A stretch of 40,303 nt of DNA from Colwellia sp. E2M01 (lineage in GTDB: Bacteria > Pseudomonadota > Gammaproteobacteria > Enterobacterales > Alteromonadaceae), in contig NZ_JAHKPR010000037.1 in the NCBI RefSeq assembly GCF_018860585.1, forward strand, positions 103,642 to 143,944. Direction: 5' to 3'. The notes beneath the pieces were generated by a model that searched no databases, was not told where the DNA came from, and saw only the letters and a list, made by a program, of their open reading frames with translations. Below are positions 26,008 through 35,044 of this stretch, piece by piece. Every line of letters starts with the position of its first letter. Within the stretch, counting starts at the first letter, position 1. A program made the translations under genes and the position numbers.

Positions 26008-27345
26008 TTAGCGAGTAAAAGCTAATCGTTTTGCAACGTCCATAGATTCAATGACCTTTTTACCATCAAACACTTGCTTACCATTAACCCATGTTCCTTG
26101 AATACTTGAAGTAAACGTATGTTGATGAAAAGGAGTCCAACCACAAAGGTAACGACAGTTTTCATGACTTACATGTGTAGGTTGGTTTGTGTCAACTAGG
26201 ACGAAATCTGCAAAGTAGCCTTCTCGAATATAACCGCGATCTTTAATTGCATAACGTTTAGCTGGGTTGTGAGCCGTCTTTTCAACCACTTGGGTTAAGC
26301 TCAAGCGTTGATGGTGAACATGATCAAACAAACTTAATAAGGCGTGCTCAACTAGCGGTAAACCCGCAGGGGCTTGGTTATAATCTAGTTGTTTTTCTTG
26401 CCATGTATGCGGTGCATGATCAGTAGCGATAATGTCTATTTGATTAGTATGAAGTGCTTTTATTAAAGCATCTCTATCGGCCGTAGACTTAATGGAAGGA
26501 TTACACTTTATTAAATTACCCGAGCGTGCGTAATCGTTTTCGCTAAACCAAAGGTGATGAACACAAGCTTCAGCTGTAATATGTTTTGTCTCAATGTCAC
26601 CTGCTTCAAATAAGCTCAACTCTTTTGCTGTAGTAATATGTAATACATGTAATTGACTGTGATATTTCTTCGCTAATGAAACGGCGTAAGATGATGAGAC
26701 ATAACATGCATGTTCGTCTCTTATTTTTGGGTGATCAGAAATTGTTGGTACATAGCCTTGAGACGTCATTAACTCAAGGTTATTTTCGATTACAGGACCA
26801 CTTTCGCAGTGCGTAACAATAAGTGTTGGGCTTTCACGAAAAATAGCTTCTAACGCGATAGGGTTTTCAACTAATAAGTTACCGGTAGAAGCGCCCATAA
26901 ACACTTTAACACCGCAATGTCGTTTTGGGTCTAATAACTTAATTTGTTCAAGGTTATCTTCAGTAGCACCAAGGTAAAATGAATAGTTTGCTAAAGAATG
27001 TTCTTTGGCAATAGCAAACTTTCTTTCTAATATTTCAATGGTGGTTGTTGCTGGATTTACATTAGGCATTTCCATATAACTGGTAATGCCACCGGCAACA
27101 GCAGCACGTGACTCAATGGCAATTGTGCCTTTGTGGGTAAGTCCAGGCTCTCTAAAGTGAACTTGATCGTCAATCATGCCGGGTAATAAATATTTTCCCT
27201 GTGCGTCAACTACGATGTCTTCTGGCTGAGCTGAAATATGCTTATCAATAGTTTCGAACCGTTGATCTTTGACTCTTATATCGCTTTCAAAAACCTTACC
27301 TTCATTAATAATTTGTGCATTTTTAATTAGTATTGTTTGACTCAT
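26008..27345 (-). CDS. pyrC2: dihydroorotase-family paralogue in a zinc-starvation operon
   Basis: A 445-residue amidohydrolase of the long dihydroorotase type, for cyclising carbamoyl aspartate in pyrimidine synthesis. The N-terminal metal motif reads GMIDDQVHFREPG, so the first histidine of the usual H-x-H is Gln61; His63 and Arg65 remain. The likely carbamylated lysine is Lys147 in GVKVFMGAS. Further ligands are His179 (VTHCES), His236 (VLHITT) and Asp309 (ATDHAPH). It is the third gene after a COG0523 GTPase and a hisI paralogue, with a Zur-type operator at the head. In known Zur regulons such duplicates replace the normal zinc enzymes when zinc is scarce; that role is inferred here. Confidence 0.85.
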   Translation of the reverse strand: MSQTILIKNAQIINEGKVFESDIRVKDQRFETIDKHISAQPEDIVVDAQGKYLLPGMIDDQVHFREPGLTHKGTIAIESRAAVAGGITSYMEMPNVNPATTTIEILERKFAIAKEHSLANYSFYLGATEDNLEQIKLLDPKRHCGVKVFMGASTGNLLVENPIALEAIFRESPTLIVTHCESGPVIENNLELMTSQGYVPTISDHPKIRDEHACYVSSSYAVSLAKKYHSQLHVLHITTAKELSLFEAGDIETKHITAEACVHHLWFSENDYARSGNLIKCNPSIKSTADRDALIKALHTNQIDIIATDHAPHTWQEKQLDYNQAPAGLPLVEHALLSLFDHVHHQRLSLTQVVEKTAHNPAKRYAIKDRGYIREGYFADFVLVDTNQPTHVSHENCRYLCGWTPFHQHTFTSSIQGTWVNGKQVFDGKKVIESMDVAKRLAFTR

Positions 27346-27386
27346 GTAATGACTTCTCCTTTAATCGTTTTCTCGGTTATAACTTC

Positions 27387-27809
27387 TCAAGTTGTGGCTT
27401 CACCAGAAACCGTTACTTTTGAATGTTCTAGGTCGACATTTAGATAGAAACAGTTGGGACGCCCTGTATGGCAGGCTGCACCAACTTGTGTTACTTGACA
27501 TAAAACAACATCGCCATCGCAGTCGAAAGACATGCTAATAAGCGTTTGAGTATGGCCGCTACTTTCTCCTTTTATCCAAAGCTTTTCTCGGCTTCTGGAC
27601 CAATAAGTCATTCGCTTAGTTATTATTGTTTGGCATAGAGAGTCCTTGCTCATCCATGCAAACATTAATATCTCTTTGCTTGTTGCATCTTGAGTGATAA
27701 CAGGAATTAAACCTTGCTCATTAAAAGCAAGTTGTTCAATTACCTCTGTTAACTCAATAGGTAAGTTAACATCATGTGTTTCAAGTTTTTGAAAATAGGT
27801 ACGTTGCAT
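27387..27809 (-). CDS. hisI2: phosphoribosyl-AMP cyclohydrolase paralogue
   Basis: A 140-residue single-domain HisI protein, lacking the HisE domain that most enterobacterial HisIE proteins carry. The family motifs are present: RMTYWSRSREKLWIKGESSGHTQ and SFDCDGDVVLCQVTQVGAACHTGRPNCFY. The latter includes the three cysteines expected to bind zinc (DCD, ACH, NCF). It opens the ring of phosphoribosyl-AMP in histidine synthesis. It stands apart from any his operon, between a COG0523 GTPase and a dihydroorotase paralogue. This is the typical place of a Zur-controlled duplicate. It is 41 bp upstream of the dihydroorotase gene. Confidence 0.88.
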   Translation of the reverse strand: MQRTYFQKLETHDVNLPIELTEVIEQLAFNEQGLIPVITQDATSKEILMFAWMSKDSLCQTIITKRMTYWSRSREKLWIKGESSGHTQTLISMSFDCDGDVVLCQVTQVGAACHTGRPNCFYLNVDLEHSKVTVSGEATT

Positions 27810-27903
27810 TCTTATTCGGTCCGTTTTCGTATTTTTCTGGGTAGATGTAGCTTTGTCATATTACTTATGCTTTATTTTTACTTGCCGATAGTAAACAAGG
27901 CGC

Positions 27904-29109
27904 TTAAGCGCTTTCCTCCCAAGTAGGAAATGGATCAGACAAAGTAGACCAATATTTTTGCCCTTGTAATAATTCGTCTTCTGATAATAAACAAAGATCT
28001 AAGGCTTCAGTCATTAGGGCTTTATCCAGTTTTTGACCAATAAAGACGAGTTCTTGTCGCATATCGCCAAAAGGTTCAATCCATTTTTTATTGATTTCGG
28101 TAAGAGACTCTTCATCTGTAGGCCAGCTTTCTTTTGGAACTGCTCTCCAAAACATACCAGCAAAACCATAACGGGCTACACCACCGGCTTGACTCCATTG
28201 CCCACAAAATTGAGGGCGTGAAGCTAACCAAAAATAACCCTTTGAGCGCAGTAATTTTCCGAATTGTTCAGTGTTATGAAGAAATTGATAAAATTTTTGA
28301 GGATGAAAAGGGCGGCGAGCTGTGTAGTTAAAACTACCAATGCCATATTCTTCAGTTTCTGGAATATGCTCACCACGCATTTCTTTAAGCCAACCTGGAG
28401 CTTGTGCGGCTCGTTCAAAATCAAATAAACCAGTATTTAATACGGCATCAACATCTACTTCACCTGAAGTAATTGGAATAATATTAGCGTGGGTATTAAG
28501 TGCTTTTAAAATAGCGGTAAGGCGTTCTATCTCTGCTGTTTTTACTAGGTCAGTTTTACTGATCAAAATAACATCGGCAAACTCTACTTGGTCAACTAAT
28601 AAATCAGCGACACTACGTTCATCTTCTTCACCTAGAGATTCTTCAGTGTCTTGCAAGTAACGAGCTTCGTCATAATCTTTTAAAAAGTTTACAGCATCAA
28701 CTACTGTTACCATGGTATCTAACCTGGCTATATTAGAGAGTGATACGCCATCTTCATCGGTAAAGGTAAAGGTTTCGGCAACGGGAAGTGGCTCTGAAAT
28801 ACCCGTAGACTCAATAACAAGATAATCAAAGCGGCCGTCTTTTGCTAATTTATCAACTTCTATTAAAAGATCTTCACGTAGCGTACAGCAAATACAGCCA
28901 TTACTCATTTCTACTAGCTTTTCATCACTACGGTTTAATGAAACGTCGTTCTTAACAATGGCCGCATCAATGTTTATTTCACTCATATCATTTACAATAA
29001 CGGCCACTTTTTTTCCTTGGCGATTATTAAGAATGTGGCTTAATACCGTTGTTTTTCCTGCACCTAAAAAACCAGAAAGTACGGTGACAGGTAATTTTTG
29101 TTTAACCAT
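27904..29109 (-). CDS. zigA: COG0523-family GTPase, putative zinc metallochaperone
   Basis: A 401-residue G3E GTPase with an N-terminal P-loop [11 protein letters not shown] and the metal-binding motif [11 protein letters not shown] (C-x-C-C). It also has [13 protein letters not shown], the nucleotide-specificity segment LISKTDLV, and a C-terminal CobW_C domain ([16 protein letters not shown]...[11 protein letters not shown]). It belongs to the long subgroup typified by Zur-regulated ZigA/YciC proteins. These proteins bind zinc and are thought to deliver it to client enzymes during starvation. The start at 29109 is preceded by AGGA. A perfect 20-bp palindrome of the Zur type lies 29 bp upstream. 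First gene of an operon with hisI2 and pyrC2. Symbol by similarity only. Confidence 0.92.
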   Translation of the reverse strand: MVKQKLPVTVLSGFLGAGKTTVLSHILNNRQGKKVAVIVNDMSEINIDAAIVKNDVSLNRSDEKLVEMSNGCICCTLREDLLIEVDKLAKDGRFDYLVIESTGISEPLPVAETFTFTDEDGVSLSNIARLDTMVTVVDAVNFLKDYDEARYLQDTEESLGEEDERSVADLLVDQVEFADVILISKTDLVKTAEIERLTAILKALNTHANIIPITSGEVDVDAVLNTGLFDFERAAQAPGWLKEMRGEHIPETEEYGIGSFNYTARRPFHPQKFYQFLHNTEQFGKLLRSKGYFWLASRPQFCGQWSQAGGVARYGFAGMFWRAVPKESWPTDEESLTEINKKWIEPFGDMRQELVFIGQKLDKALMTEALDLCLLSEDELLQGQKYWSTLSDPFPTWEESA

Positions 29110-29138
29110 GTTATTAATTCCTACATTAAAGACTTTTC

Positions 29139-29158
29139 TGATATGTTATAACATATCA
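29139..29158 (-). promoter_or_regulatory. Zur-type operator
   Basis: TGATATGTTATAACATATCA is a perfect 20-bp palindrome with the GTTATAAC centre of gammaproteobacterial Zur boxes. It is 29 bp upstream of the COG0523 start and overlaps the probable -10 region on the minus strand (TATGTTATAA). Confidence 0.88.
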
Positions 29159-29216
29159 TAATGGGGTGCTAGTTTATTATCTTAGGTGAGGGGTCGGTTA
29201 TTTAACAGTAGATGGC

Positions 29217-29240
29217 GTAATTTAGCGGACTTGGTATAAG
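29217..29240 (-). repeat. dispersed repeat (TACCAAGTCCG type)
   Basis: On the minus strand this 24-bp stretch reads CTTATACCAAGTCCGCTAAA and continues TTAC. It matches 40272-40295 with a single mismatch, and 10053-10075 partly. It lies between the zinc operon and the OmpA-like gene. Confidence 0.55.
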
Positions 29241-29264
29241 GTGAGTTTTTTTATTTTAAGTATT

Positions 29265-29292
29265 AAAAAGGGAGTAATAATACTCCCTTTTT
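29265..29292 (-). terminator. terminator of the OmpA-like gene
   Basis: AAAAAGGGAGTA (29265-29276) and TACTCCCTTTTT (29281-29292) form a perfect 12-bp stem with a 4-nt loop. The A-run of one arm gives a T-run on the minus strand, so it serves the gene at 29319; it can work in both directions. Confidence 0.85.
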
Positions 29293-29318
29293 AGTTTCTA
29301 ATTGCTAGTACTAAATTA

Positions 29319-30368
29319 TTAGTTTTTAGTTACTGCTTTTTGTATCGTTTTTTCAATTTTCACGATAACTCTACGGTTTTGTTCGTGATCCGCTTTAGTA
29401 TTACCTTTAGAGATAAGATTCGTTTCACCATAACCAACAGCAGATAATCTACTCGCTGAAATACCATAGTTACGAATTAATATATCTTTAATAGCATCAG
29501 CACGTTTTTGAGATAACACTAAGTTATATTGAGCATTACCTACAGCAGAGCTGTGACCTTCAATTTCTACGTTAGTATCTTGATACTCCATCATGAAGTC
29601 AGCTAAACGTTGAATATCTGTCATCATTGCTGGTTCTACTACAGCACTATTGTTTGCAAAAGCAACATTTAAGTTAAGCTCTACAGTTTCTTCCGAATGT
29701 AAAGTACAGCCCATAGAGTCCACTTTTACGTTGGCTGGAGTATTGTTACAGTTGTCTTTTGAATCAACAACGCCATCATTGTCTTGGTCGCTCATTACAA
29801 CAGCAGCGGGTGCTGCTTTAGCAGCTTGTTGAGGTTCAGTAGGCTTAGCTGCTTTTTTTGCCTTACCAAAAGCATATGTTAGGCCAATTTTGAAACCTAA
29901 ATCAGTTTCACCATTGTTAACATCGCGGTAAACAACACCTTCACTATATAAAGCAAAACGATCGCTTACATCTAATTCATAACCTAAACCTAAGTTTACT
30001 GCGTTGTAACTTTTAGCATTACTAAAGTGACTCATACCGACGAAGCCATAAAGACCCGTGTCGTAAATTGAATAAAGGCCGTCAACGCTATAGCGCATAC
30101 CGTTATCATTATCCCAACCATCGTTAATTTCGTAACGAGTCATAGCTACTTCAACACGAGCTCTCCAATCCTCATCAATAACTTTTGCTAAGTTTATACC
30201 TAAACCTCTACCAGCTTCAGTATAGTCCCACTCAGGAAACCATTCTTTAGCTGTTGCAGATTTTATGTATTCGCCAACTACACCTACTTCCCATGTTTTA
30301 TCAATTTCTTGAGCGGCTAATGGTGAGCTTATTAAAGCTGCTAACAAAGTAATTTTAAAAACTTTCAT
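29319..30368 (-). CDS. OmpA-family outer-membrane protein
   Basis: A 349-residue protein with signal peptide MKVFKITLLAALISSPLAAQ. The N-terminal domain is a beta-barrel of about 170 residues (EVGVVGEYIKSATAKEW...LGFKIGLTYAFGK). An alanine/proline-rich hinge follows, then a calcium-type repeat DQDNDGVVDSKDNC with a paired cysteine region, near residues 195-225. The C-terminal OmpA domain contains VEIEGHSSAVGNAQYNLVLSQKRADAIKDILI and EQNRRVIVKI, which bind peptidoglycan. It should tie the outer membrane to the cell wall. It has its own terminator and a 286-bp upstream region, so it is monocistronic. Confidence 0.93.
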   Translation of the reverse strand: MKVFKITLLAALISSPLAAQEIDKTWEVGVVGEYIKSATAKEWFPEWDYTEAGRGLGINLAKVIDEDWRARVEVAMTRYEINDGWDNDNGMRYSVDGLYSIYDTGLYGFVGMSHFSNAKSYNAVNLGLGYELDVSDRFALYSEGVVYRDVNNGETDLGFKIGLTYAFGKAKKAAKPTEPQQAAKAAPAAVVMSDQDNDGVVDSKDNCNNTPANVKVDSMGCTLHSEETVELNLNVAFANNSAVVEPAMMTDIQRLADFMMEYQDTNVEIEGHSSAVGNAQYNLVLSQKRADAIKDILIRNYGISASRLSAVGYGETNLISKGNTKADHEQNRRVIVKIEKTIQKAVTKN

Positions 30369-30654
30369 GAATAATCCTTTTTGAGTTAAATGTAATCTAT
30401 ATTAAATATATACAAAATTATAACAAATGTTAAATCAAATTAATGCTAATTTTTAACAATTTATGTCAATAAATAGCAAAAACCTACGAATATATAATTT
30501 CTAAATTAACATTTGTAACCGCAGTCTATTTAAGTGCAATATTTGAGCATAACGATATCTAATAACTTATCTTGGTTTTGCAAGTCGGCCTTATTAAATT
30601 AAAACCTATAATCGATAATAAATAAGCATAGACATGTAGCTTATTTTAAATTTA

Positions 30655-31266
30655 TTAAGCTTGGTGACTTGTGATATTTGATGGCTTTTTGACTGTAGTA
30701 AGCAATCCATTGAGTTTGTTTTTTATTTCTGTTCTTCTTTGCTCTGATTCTGTAGCGGCTTTAGCGACGCGTTGTTTTATTTTCATCAAGTGAATCGAAG
30801 ATATATTATTCACTTTTGTTTGTTGCTCTTCTTTTTTCGTTAAGTGTTGTGGTAGTGCCTTATCATCAACACTTAATTCCTGTTTATTATTAGTTAAAGT
30901 ACTTAAAGTTGTTTTAGAAATATCATGAGGGCTTAACGACTCTATACAGTCGATAAAGTTATTTTTCACCATAATAGCTTCAGTTAAACATAAAGTATTT
31001 ACTGCCTTAACTAAATAGGAATGGTTATTTAATAGTTGCTCTAAGCTTAATGTATTGAATTCTTTGTCAGTAATATTAGGTAAAATTGCTTTGTTTTGAG
31101 GTAATAAGGTACCCAAAGTACTACGATTTTTTAATAACAGCTCAACCTCTGCACTAAGCGCTGTTACCGTTAAAGTCATATTCTCAATAACGGGTTTAAG
31201 CGCTTGTTCTGAGTAACCGTTACATAATGATAGTATTTGTTTTGGGTTCGCCAATAATGTAAACAT
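30655..31266 (-). CDS. hypothetical protein (203 aa)
   Basis: I do not recognise this 203-residue protein. It has no signal peptide or membrane segment. The first half is mainly helical and leucine-rich. The second half is polar with a lysine-rich helix (HLMKIKQRVAKAATESEQRRTEIKNKL) that may form a coiled coil. It follows the PstS-like/OmpA fusion gene by 72 bp on the same strand and is probably cotranscribed. Its role may be linked to that membrane protein, for example as a cytoplasmic partner, but this is only positional. Confidence 0.6.
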   Translation of the reverse strand: MFTLLANPKQILSLCNGYSEQALKPVIENMTLTVTALSAEVELLLKNRSTLGTLLPQNKAILPNITDKEFNTLSLEQLLNNHSYLVKAVNTLCLTEAIMVKNNFIDCIESLSPHDISKTTLSTLTNNKQELSVDDKALPQHLTKKEEQQTKVNNISSIHLMKIKQRVAKAATESEQRRTEIKNKLNGLLTTVKKPSNITSHQA

Positions 31267-31338
31267 TGTTTTCTCTTTAAATAAAGCAATTCCAATAAAA
31301 CGGATAACTAATAATAGCTTGCAAATATTACAATAATA

Positions 31339-33039
31339 TTAAAGTAGCCATACCTCAACTCGACGATTACGCTTTCTACCGTCTTCAGTGTCGTTATTAG
31401 CAATTGGTAAAGCTTCCCCCATACCTTCAACGGCAAACACCGGAATGCCTCGCGCAATAAGTGCTTGCTCAACCGACTTTGCTCGCCTTAACGATAAATT
31501 AGTGTTTCTAGCTACAGCACCAATACTGTCAGAAAAGCCCATTAAGACTATTCTATTGTTTTGGTGTTCTTCCATAAACTCAACAAGTCGTAATAAATCT
31601 CGTTTTCCTTTGTTATCAAGATCTTGAGTTGCGTAATCAAATCTAAAATTTAAAGAAAGACGTTTAGCTGCCTTTGTGTAGTATTGGTACCTTTCAGGTG
31701 CACCTTGTAACGGATACACTTGTTCAAGTTTTATATTTTGTGAAATAAGTCCTGCATTAGATACAACTTGCTGACCTTGTGTAGATAAGGCGTATTGAGC
31801 AAAATCTTTAACCATACTAGATGCTGAGGTTGGTGTATAAAAATATAAGCGTCTTGAAAGTGCATAATCTTCAGTACCTACCGTAAAACGAGTAGGGAAT
31901 ATAGCGTTAGTACCTTTACTTTCGGCTATGGCTAAAGCTTTGTTGTGTGACACATAGTTTAAACCGATAAAGCCAATTGCAGCTTCATTTTGCGAAACTA
32001 ATGTAGATAACGTTGAACTAGACTCAAAACGTTTAGCAGTGTTAGATAGTTTTTTATTATGTTTTTTGAGAACTAAATTTTTAAAAGTATCCCATGTACC
32101 TGAATGTTCATCTCTTGCATATAATATAATAGGTAAGTTTGCGCCACCTATTTGAGACCAGTTATTAATCTCACCTGAAAATATTTTAGCTAACGTTTCA
32201 CTTGTTAATTGTTTTACAGAGTTGTTTTGATTCACAATCACCGCTAAGCCGTCTAGCCCAATAATATGTTCATTACCAAGTTTATTTAAATGGCCTGTGA
32301 TGTTTTTTAATGCGTTGACTTCAGTATCTTTAACTCTTCGAGAAGACATGCCAATATTAGCAGTTTTGCTTTCTAACCCCGAAAAAGCGGTACTTGAACC
32401 ATGAGATTTTAATTCAATGGCGTAATGTTTGTCATCGTTCCTGTAATGTATTACGCGCTCTAGAGGACTACTTTGTGTCCAATTAAAATCATTAATACCT
32501 TGTTGTTGTAAAAAGCCTTCTAATAATAAAGGAGCTAACTTTTCTCCAATAGTATTAGAGCCATGTAGGCGGAATACTGTTTCAATTTTTGGTTGTACAG
32601 CAGGGGGGTGTTTTGTTTTTGAACTGTTTTTTTCGGTTGCTATAGGCGATACAATATTTACATGTGTATCAGGCTCAGGGGTTAACGAAGGCGTTAATAT
32701 TGTAGTGTACCAAAAAATACTGGCTGCAATAATTAGCGCTAATGTCGCAGTTAATATAAGTAATAAAGGTGTTTTTTTAGTTGTTGTAGGCTCGGTTGAT
32801 GCGGATTGTAATTTAGGTGAGGTTGTTGTTGCTAACCATGTGATAATTTGTGTTATTTCGTGATGAGTGAGTTGTGCTAATTCACTGATAACTAACTGGC
32901 GATAACTGACATCAGAGAGCATTTTTTCAATTGATATTTCAATATCAAATTCTTTTTGGGCAATAGTGGCTAACTGGGTAAGTTGAGTAATAAGCGGTTG
33001 GTTACTGGCTTGCCAAGATCCTGAAAATACGTTTGCCAT
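31339..33039 (-). CDS. inner-membrane-anchored PstS-like binding domain fused to OmpA domain
   Basis: A 566-residue protein of unusual build. Residues 1-85 are a soluble, probably cytoplasmic domain. One membrane helix lies at about 91-111 (PLLLILTATLALIIAASIFWY). Residues about 154-440 are a PstS-type periplasmic binding domain: VFRLHGSNTIGEKLAPLLLEGFL, GLDGLAVIVNQNN, LAKIFSGEINNWSQIGGANLPIILYARDEHSGTWDTFKNLVL, and AAIGFIGLNYV. Residues 464-566 are an OmpA peptidoglycan-binding domain (RIVLMGFSDSIGAVARNTNLSLRRAKSVEQAL, GRKRNRRVEVWLL). It could sense phosphate or a similar anion while holding the cell wall. No Pst transporter or kinase is adjacent. Confidence 0.85.
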   Translation of the reverse strand: MANVFSGSWQASNQPLITQLTQLATIAQKEFDIEISIEKMLSDVSYRQLVISELAQLTHHEITQIITWLATTTSPKLQSASTEPTTTKKTPLLLILTATLALIIAASIFWYTTILTPSLTPEPDTHVNIVSPIATEKNSSKTKHPPAVQPKIETVFRLHGSNTIGEKLAPLLLEGFLQQQGINDFNWTQSSPLERVIHYRNDDKHYAIELKSHGSSTAFSGLESKTANIGMSSRRVKDTEVNALKNITGHLNKLGNEHIIGLDGLAVIVNQNNSVKQLTSETLAKIFSGEINNWSQIGGANLPIILYARDEHSGTWDTFKNLVLKKHNKKLSNTAKRFESSSTLSTLVSQNEAAIGFIGLNYVSHNKALAIAESKGTNAIFPTRFTVGTEDYALSRRLYFYTPTSASSMVKDFAQYALSTQGQQVVSNAGLISQNIKLEQVYPLQGAPERYQYYTKAAKRLSLNFRFDYATQDLDNKGKRDLLRLVEFMEEHQNNRIVLMGFSDSIGAVARNTNLSLRRAKSVEQALIARGIPVFAVEGMGEALPIANNDTEDGRKRNRRVEVWLL

Positions 33040-33519
33040 TGAGGCTCACTCCAAGGTTAAAAAATTTGCGTAAGCTTAATCTGTAAATATTTCAGTTTGA
33101 TGAAAGATAATGTTTTTTATCAACAACTAAGATAATTATTGCTCGTTATATCTAGTTAAATTATGGTGTGGTTGCTTAGGTATAAATAATATGTTCGTAT
33201 CTATTTAATTTGATCTCGGTTTAAGATTATTTTAAGTTATTGAAATTATTAATAATATTGCTTAGTCTAACACTCTGGCTTGATAGTTTCTTTAAATACC
33301 TTGGTGAAATAAGCAAGGCAAACTTCGCGTCAATAGCTGCTCTATAGCAAGTAAATTTAACGATGGAAGGAAATAAACAGTTGCTAGAGAAAGATTTATT
33401 AAACCGAAATAAGGTTGTTTAATGAACTGTTGTGGCAGTATTTAATTGAATGTATTTATATACTTAATTAATTATTTAAGTCAGTATTAATGAGTTAATA
33501 CATATTTAAGGATTGAACA
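33040..33519. other. 480-bp intergenic region with a duplicated leader
   Basis: No gene is visible. The part 33217-33424 is clearly related to 35117-35333, upstream of the mscS gene. Both contain TTTTAAGTTATTGAAATTATT, then CGCGTCAATA, TTTAACGATG, and CTAGAGAAAGATTTATTAAA followed by CCGA. No protein frame is conserved between the copies, so the similarity is probably regulatory or from a mobile or duplicated sequence. Confidence 0.6.
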
Positions 33520-34086
33520 ATGAATAAAAACTTGAGTGCAGCTCTAGCGCTTATCGCTAGTTTACTGATTAGTGCGTGTGTTACTGTGCCGCAAGAGCAA
33601 CATACAAATAAAAATAAATTAGCGATATCAAGTGTTCGAGATTTACCTACGTCATATTCACAAGGGGCATTGTTTTCTTTGTCGCCAACGTATGTGAAAG
33701 AAACCTCTTTAAAGCCCGCAGAAACACAAACTGTTTATAAAGAATATTCAGATGCTATTGTTGCTGATTTAACGGCACATGGTTATAAGTTGACTGAAGA
33801 TACTAAAATTTCTGAGTTTCATGTTGGTTTTGGTATTGCGCTAACACATGATTTATCAGATCAAACAATTAATAAAAAATTTGGTATAACACCAGGCTTA
33901 CCTGAAAATAATGAATTTAAAAAAGGTAGTTTTTTAATTTATATTGAAGATGCTCGCTCAGGAAAGAAAGTGTGGCGTGGTGCGGCACAAGGGTTTGCGC
34001 ACGAACATAGTAGTAAAGAAGAAAGATATAAACGTGCTGCAATAATTGTAGAGCGAGTAATGACTCAATTTTACGTAACAAATTAA
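33520..34086 (+). CDS. putative lipoprotein, DUF4136-like
   Basis: A 188-residue lipoprotein. The signal peptide MNKNLSAALALIASLLISAC ends in a lipobox with the acylated cysteine at residue 20, so it is anchored in a membrane. The mature part resembles the DUF4136 fold: a YKEYSDAIVADLTAHGYKLTEDTKISEFHVGFGIAL region followed by KKGSFLIYIEDARSGKKVWRGAAQGFA. There the 'G-x-x-x-I-x-x-x-D-x-x-x-x-x-x-W-R-G' pattern is typical. Function is unknown. AAGGA precedes the ATG. Its upstream leader is duplicated before mscS two genes downstream. Confidence 0.75.
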   Translation: MNKNLSAALALIASLLISACVTVPQEQHTNKNKLAISSVRDLPTSYSQGALFSLSPTYVKETSLKPAETQTVYKEYSDAIVADLTAHGYKLTEDTKISEFHVGFGIALTHDLSDQTINKKFGITPGLPENNEFKKGSFLIYIEDARSGKKVWRGAAQGFAHEHSSKEERYKRAAIIVERVMTQFYVTN

Positions 34087-34135
34087 CTTTTTAATGTAAA
34101 ATATTTAAAGGTTAATGATTGTTGCATTATATACC

Positions 34136-34304
34136 CATCACACTTCAAGATGCAGATTTCAGCAAGTCGAAAAGGGGCAGGCACAAGGCATTGATATAGA
34201 GAATAGTTATTCTATTCTCTATATCAATAACGTCGTAGATGACTCTTTATCGCCTTGCCCTAATATCCTCGCTTAACTCTGAACTTGCGCCTTGAAGTGT
34301 AATG
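34136..34304. mobile_element. MITE-like inverted-repeat element (169 bp)
   Basis: Terminal inverted repeats CATCACACTTCAAGATGCA (34136-34154) and CTTGAAGTGTAATG (34291-34304) enclose non-coding DNA. At its centre is a perfect 17-bp stem, ATTGATATAGAGAATAG (34190-34206) with its complement at 34212-34228 and a 5-nt loop. An outer pairing GGGCAGG...AAGGC with GCCTTGCCC extends it. From memory, TACCCA...CACTTCAAG ends occur repeatedly in genomes of this order. No transposase is inside. Confidence 0.65.
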
Positions 34305-34460
34305 CTCAAAAACCTAAATCTTGATTGGTAATCGGTTATAACTTGTAACTCAATAAAAATAACAAAATTTTACAATATTCATTACAGAATCATGCTTTAC
34401 TTAAAGTCGATTTATTGAAAACTATTTTTAAATTTAATTATTTAACCTGAACTCGCTTTA

Positions 34461-34476
34461 AGATTTATTAAACCGA
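34461..34476 (+). repeat. 16-bp motif AGATTTATTAAACCGA (one of three)
   Basis: The identical 16-mer occurs at 33392-33407, 34461-34476 and 35300-35315. Each copy is upstream of one of three consecutive plus-strand genes (113, 33 and 57 bp before the start codons). It may be a shared control site or the remnant of a dispersed repeat. Confidence 0.6.
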
Positions 34477-34509
34477 ACTCAGATTATTTATATGGTTGAG
34501 GAGTTAGAA

Positions 34510-35016
34510 ATGAAAAAAATATTTTTACTTACCACTTTATTAATAACAAGTCTTTCATTCACAACATCGGTATTGGCGGCAAAAAGTGAAGTAACTTGGA
34601 CTGATTACGAAAGCTATACTGATATAAAAGGTAGCCAAAGTCTAAGGGGCGAAAAATTTAGAGAAAGTGTTTTCAAGGCATTAGAAGGACATTTTGCTAA
34701 CCTCGCCGCTGATCTTCCTGAAAACGAAACACTAAAAATAAAGGTAACTAATTTAGATTTAGCTGGCGATACTCGTATTGGCGGAATTAGCGATATTCGA
34801 GTTATCACTGAAAGATATCCACCAGCAATTAATTTTTCATATCAATTACTTGATACTAAAGGTAATAGTATTAAATCCGAAGACGTAGAGTTAAGAAATG
34901 TTGGGTATATGACAGGGAGAACATTGAAATATCGTAATAAAATTTTCGCTTACGAAAAAGAAATGCTAGACGAATGGTTTAAAAGCACATTTGAAGATTC
35001 AATTGCTAAACAATAA
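34510..35016 (+). CDS. periplasmic DUF3016-like protein
   Basis: A 168-residue exported protein. The start at 34510 follows GAGGAG at suitable spacing; an ATG six codons upstream is not needed. The signal peptide MKKIFLLTTLLITSLSFTTSVLA is clear. The mature part begins KSEVTWTDYESYTDIKGSQSLRGEKFRESVFKALEGHFANLA, close to the DUF3016 pattern 'V-x-W-x-x-x-x-x-Y-x-D'. TLKIKVTNLDLAGDTR and INFSYQLLDTKGNSI follow. The family is common in Alteromonadales and of unknown function. It is followed by its own terminator. Confidence 0.75.
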   Translation: MKKIFLLTTLLITSLSFTTSVLAAKSEVTWTDYESYTDIKGSQSLRGEKFRESVFKALEGHFANLAADLPENETLKIKVTNLDLAGDTRIGGISDIRVITERYPPAINFSYQLLDTKGNSIKSEDVELRNVGYMTGRTLKYRNKIFAYEKEMLDEWFKSTFEDSIAKQ

Positions 35017-35044
35017 CTATACCGTTACTCTAAATTCAATGAAT

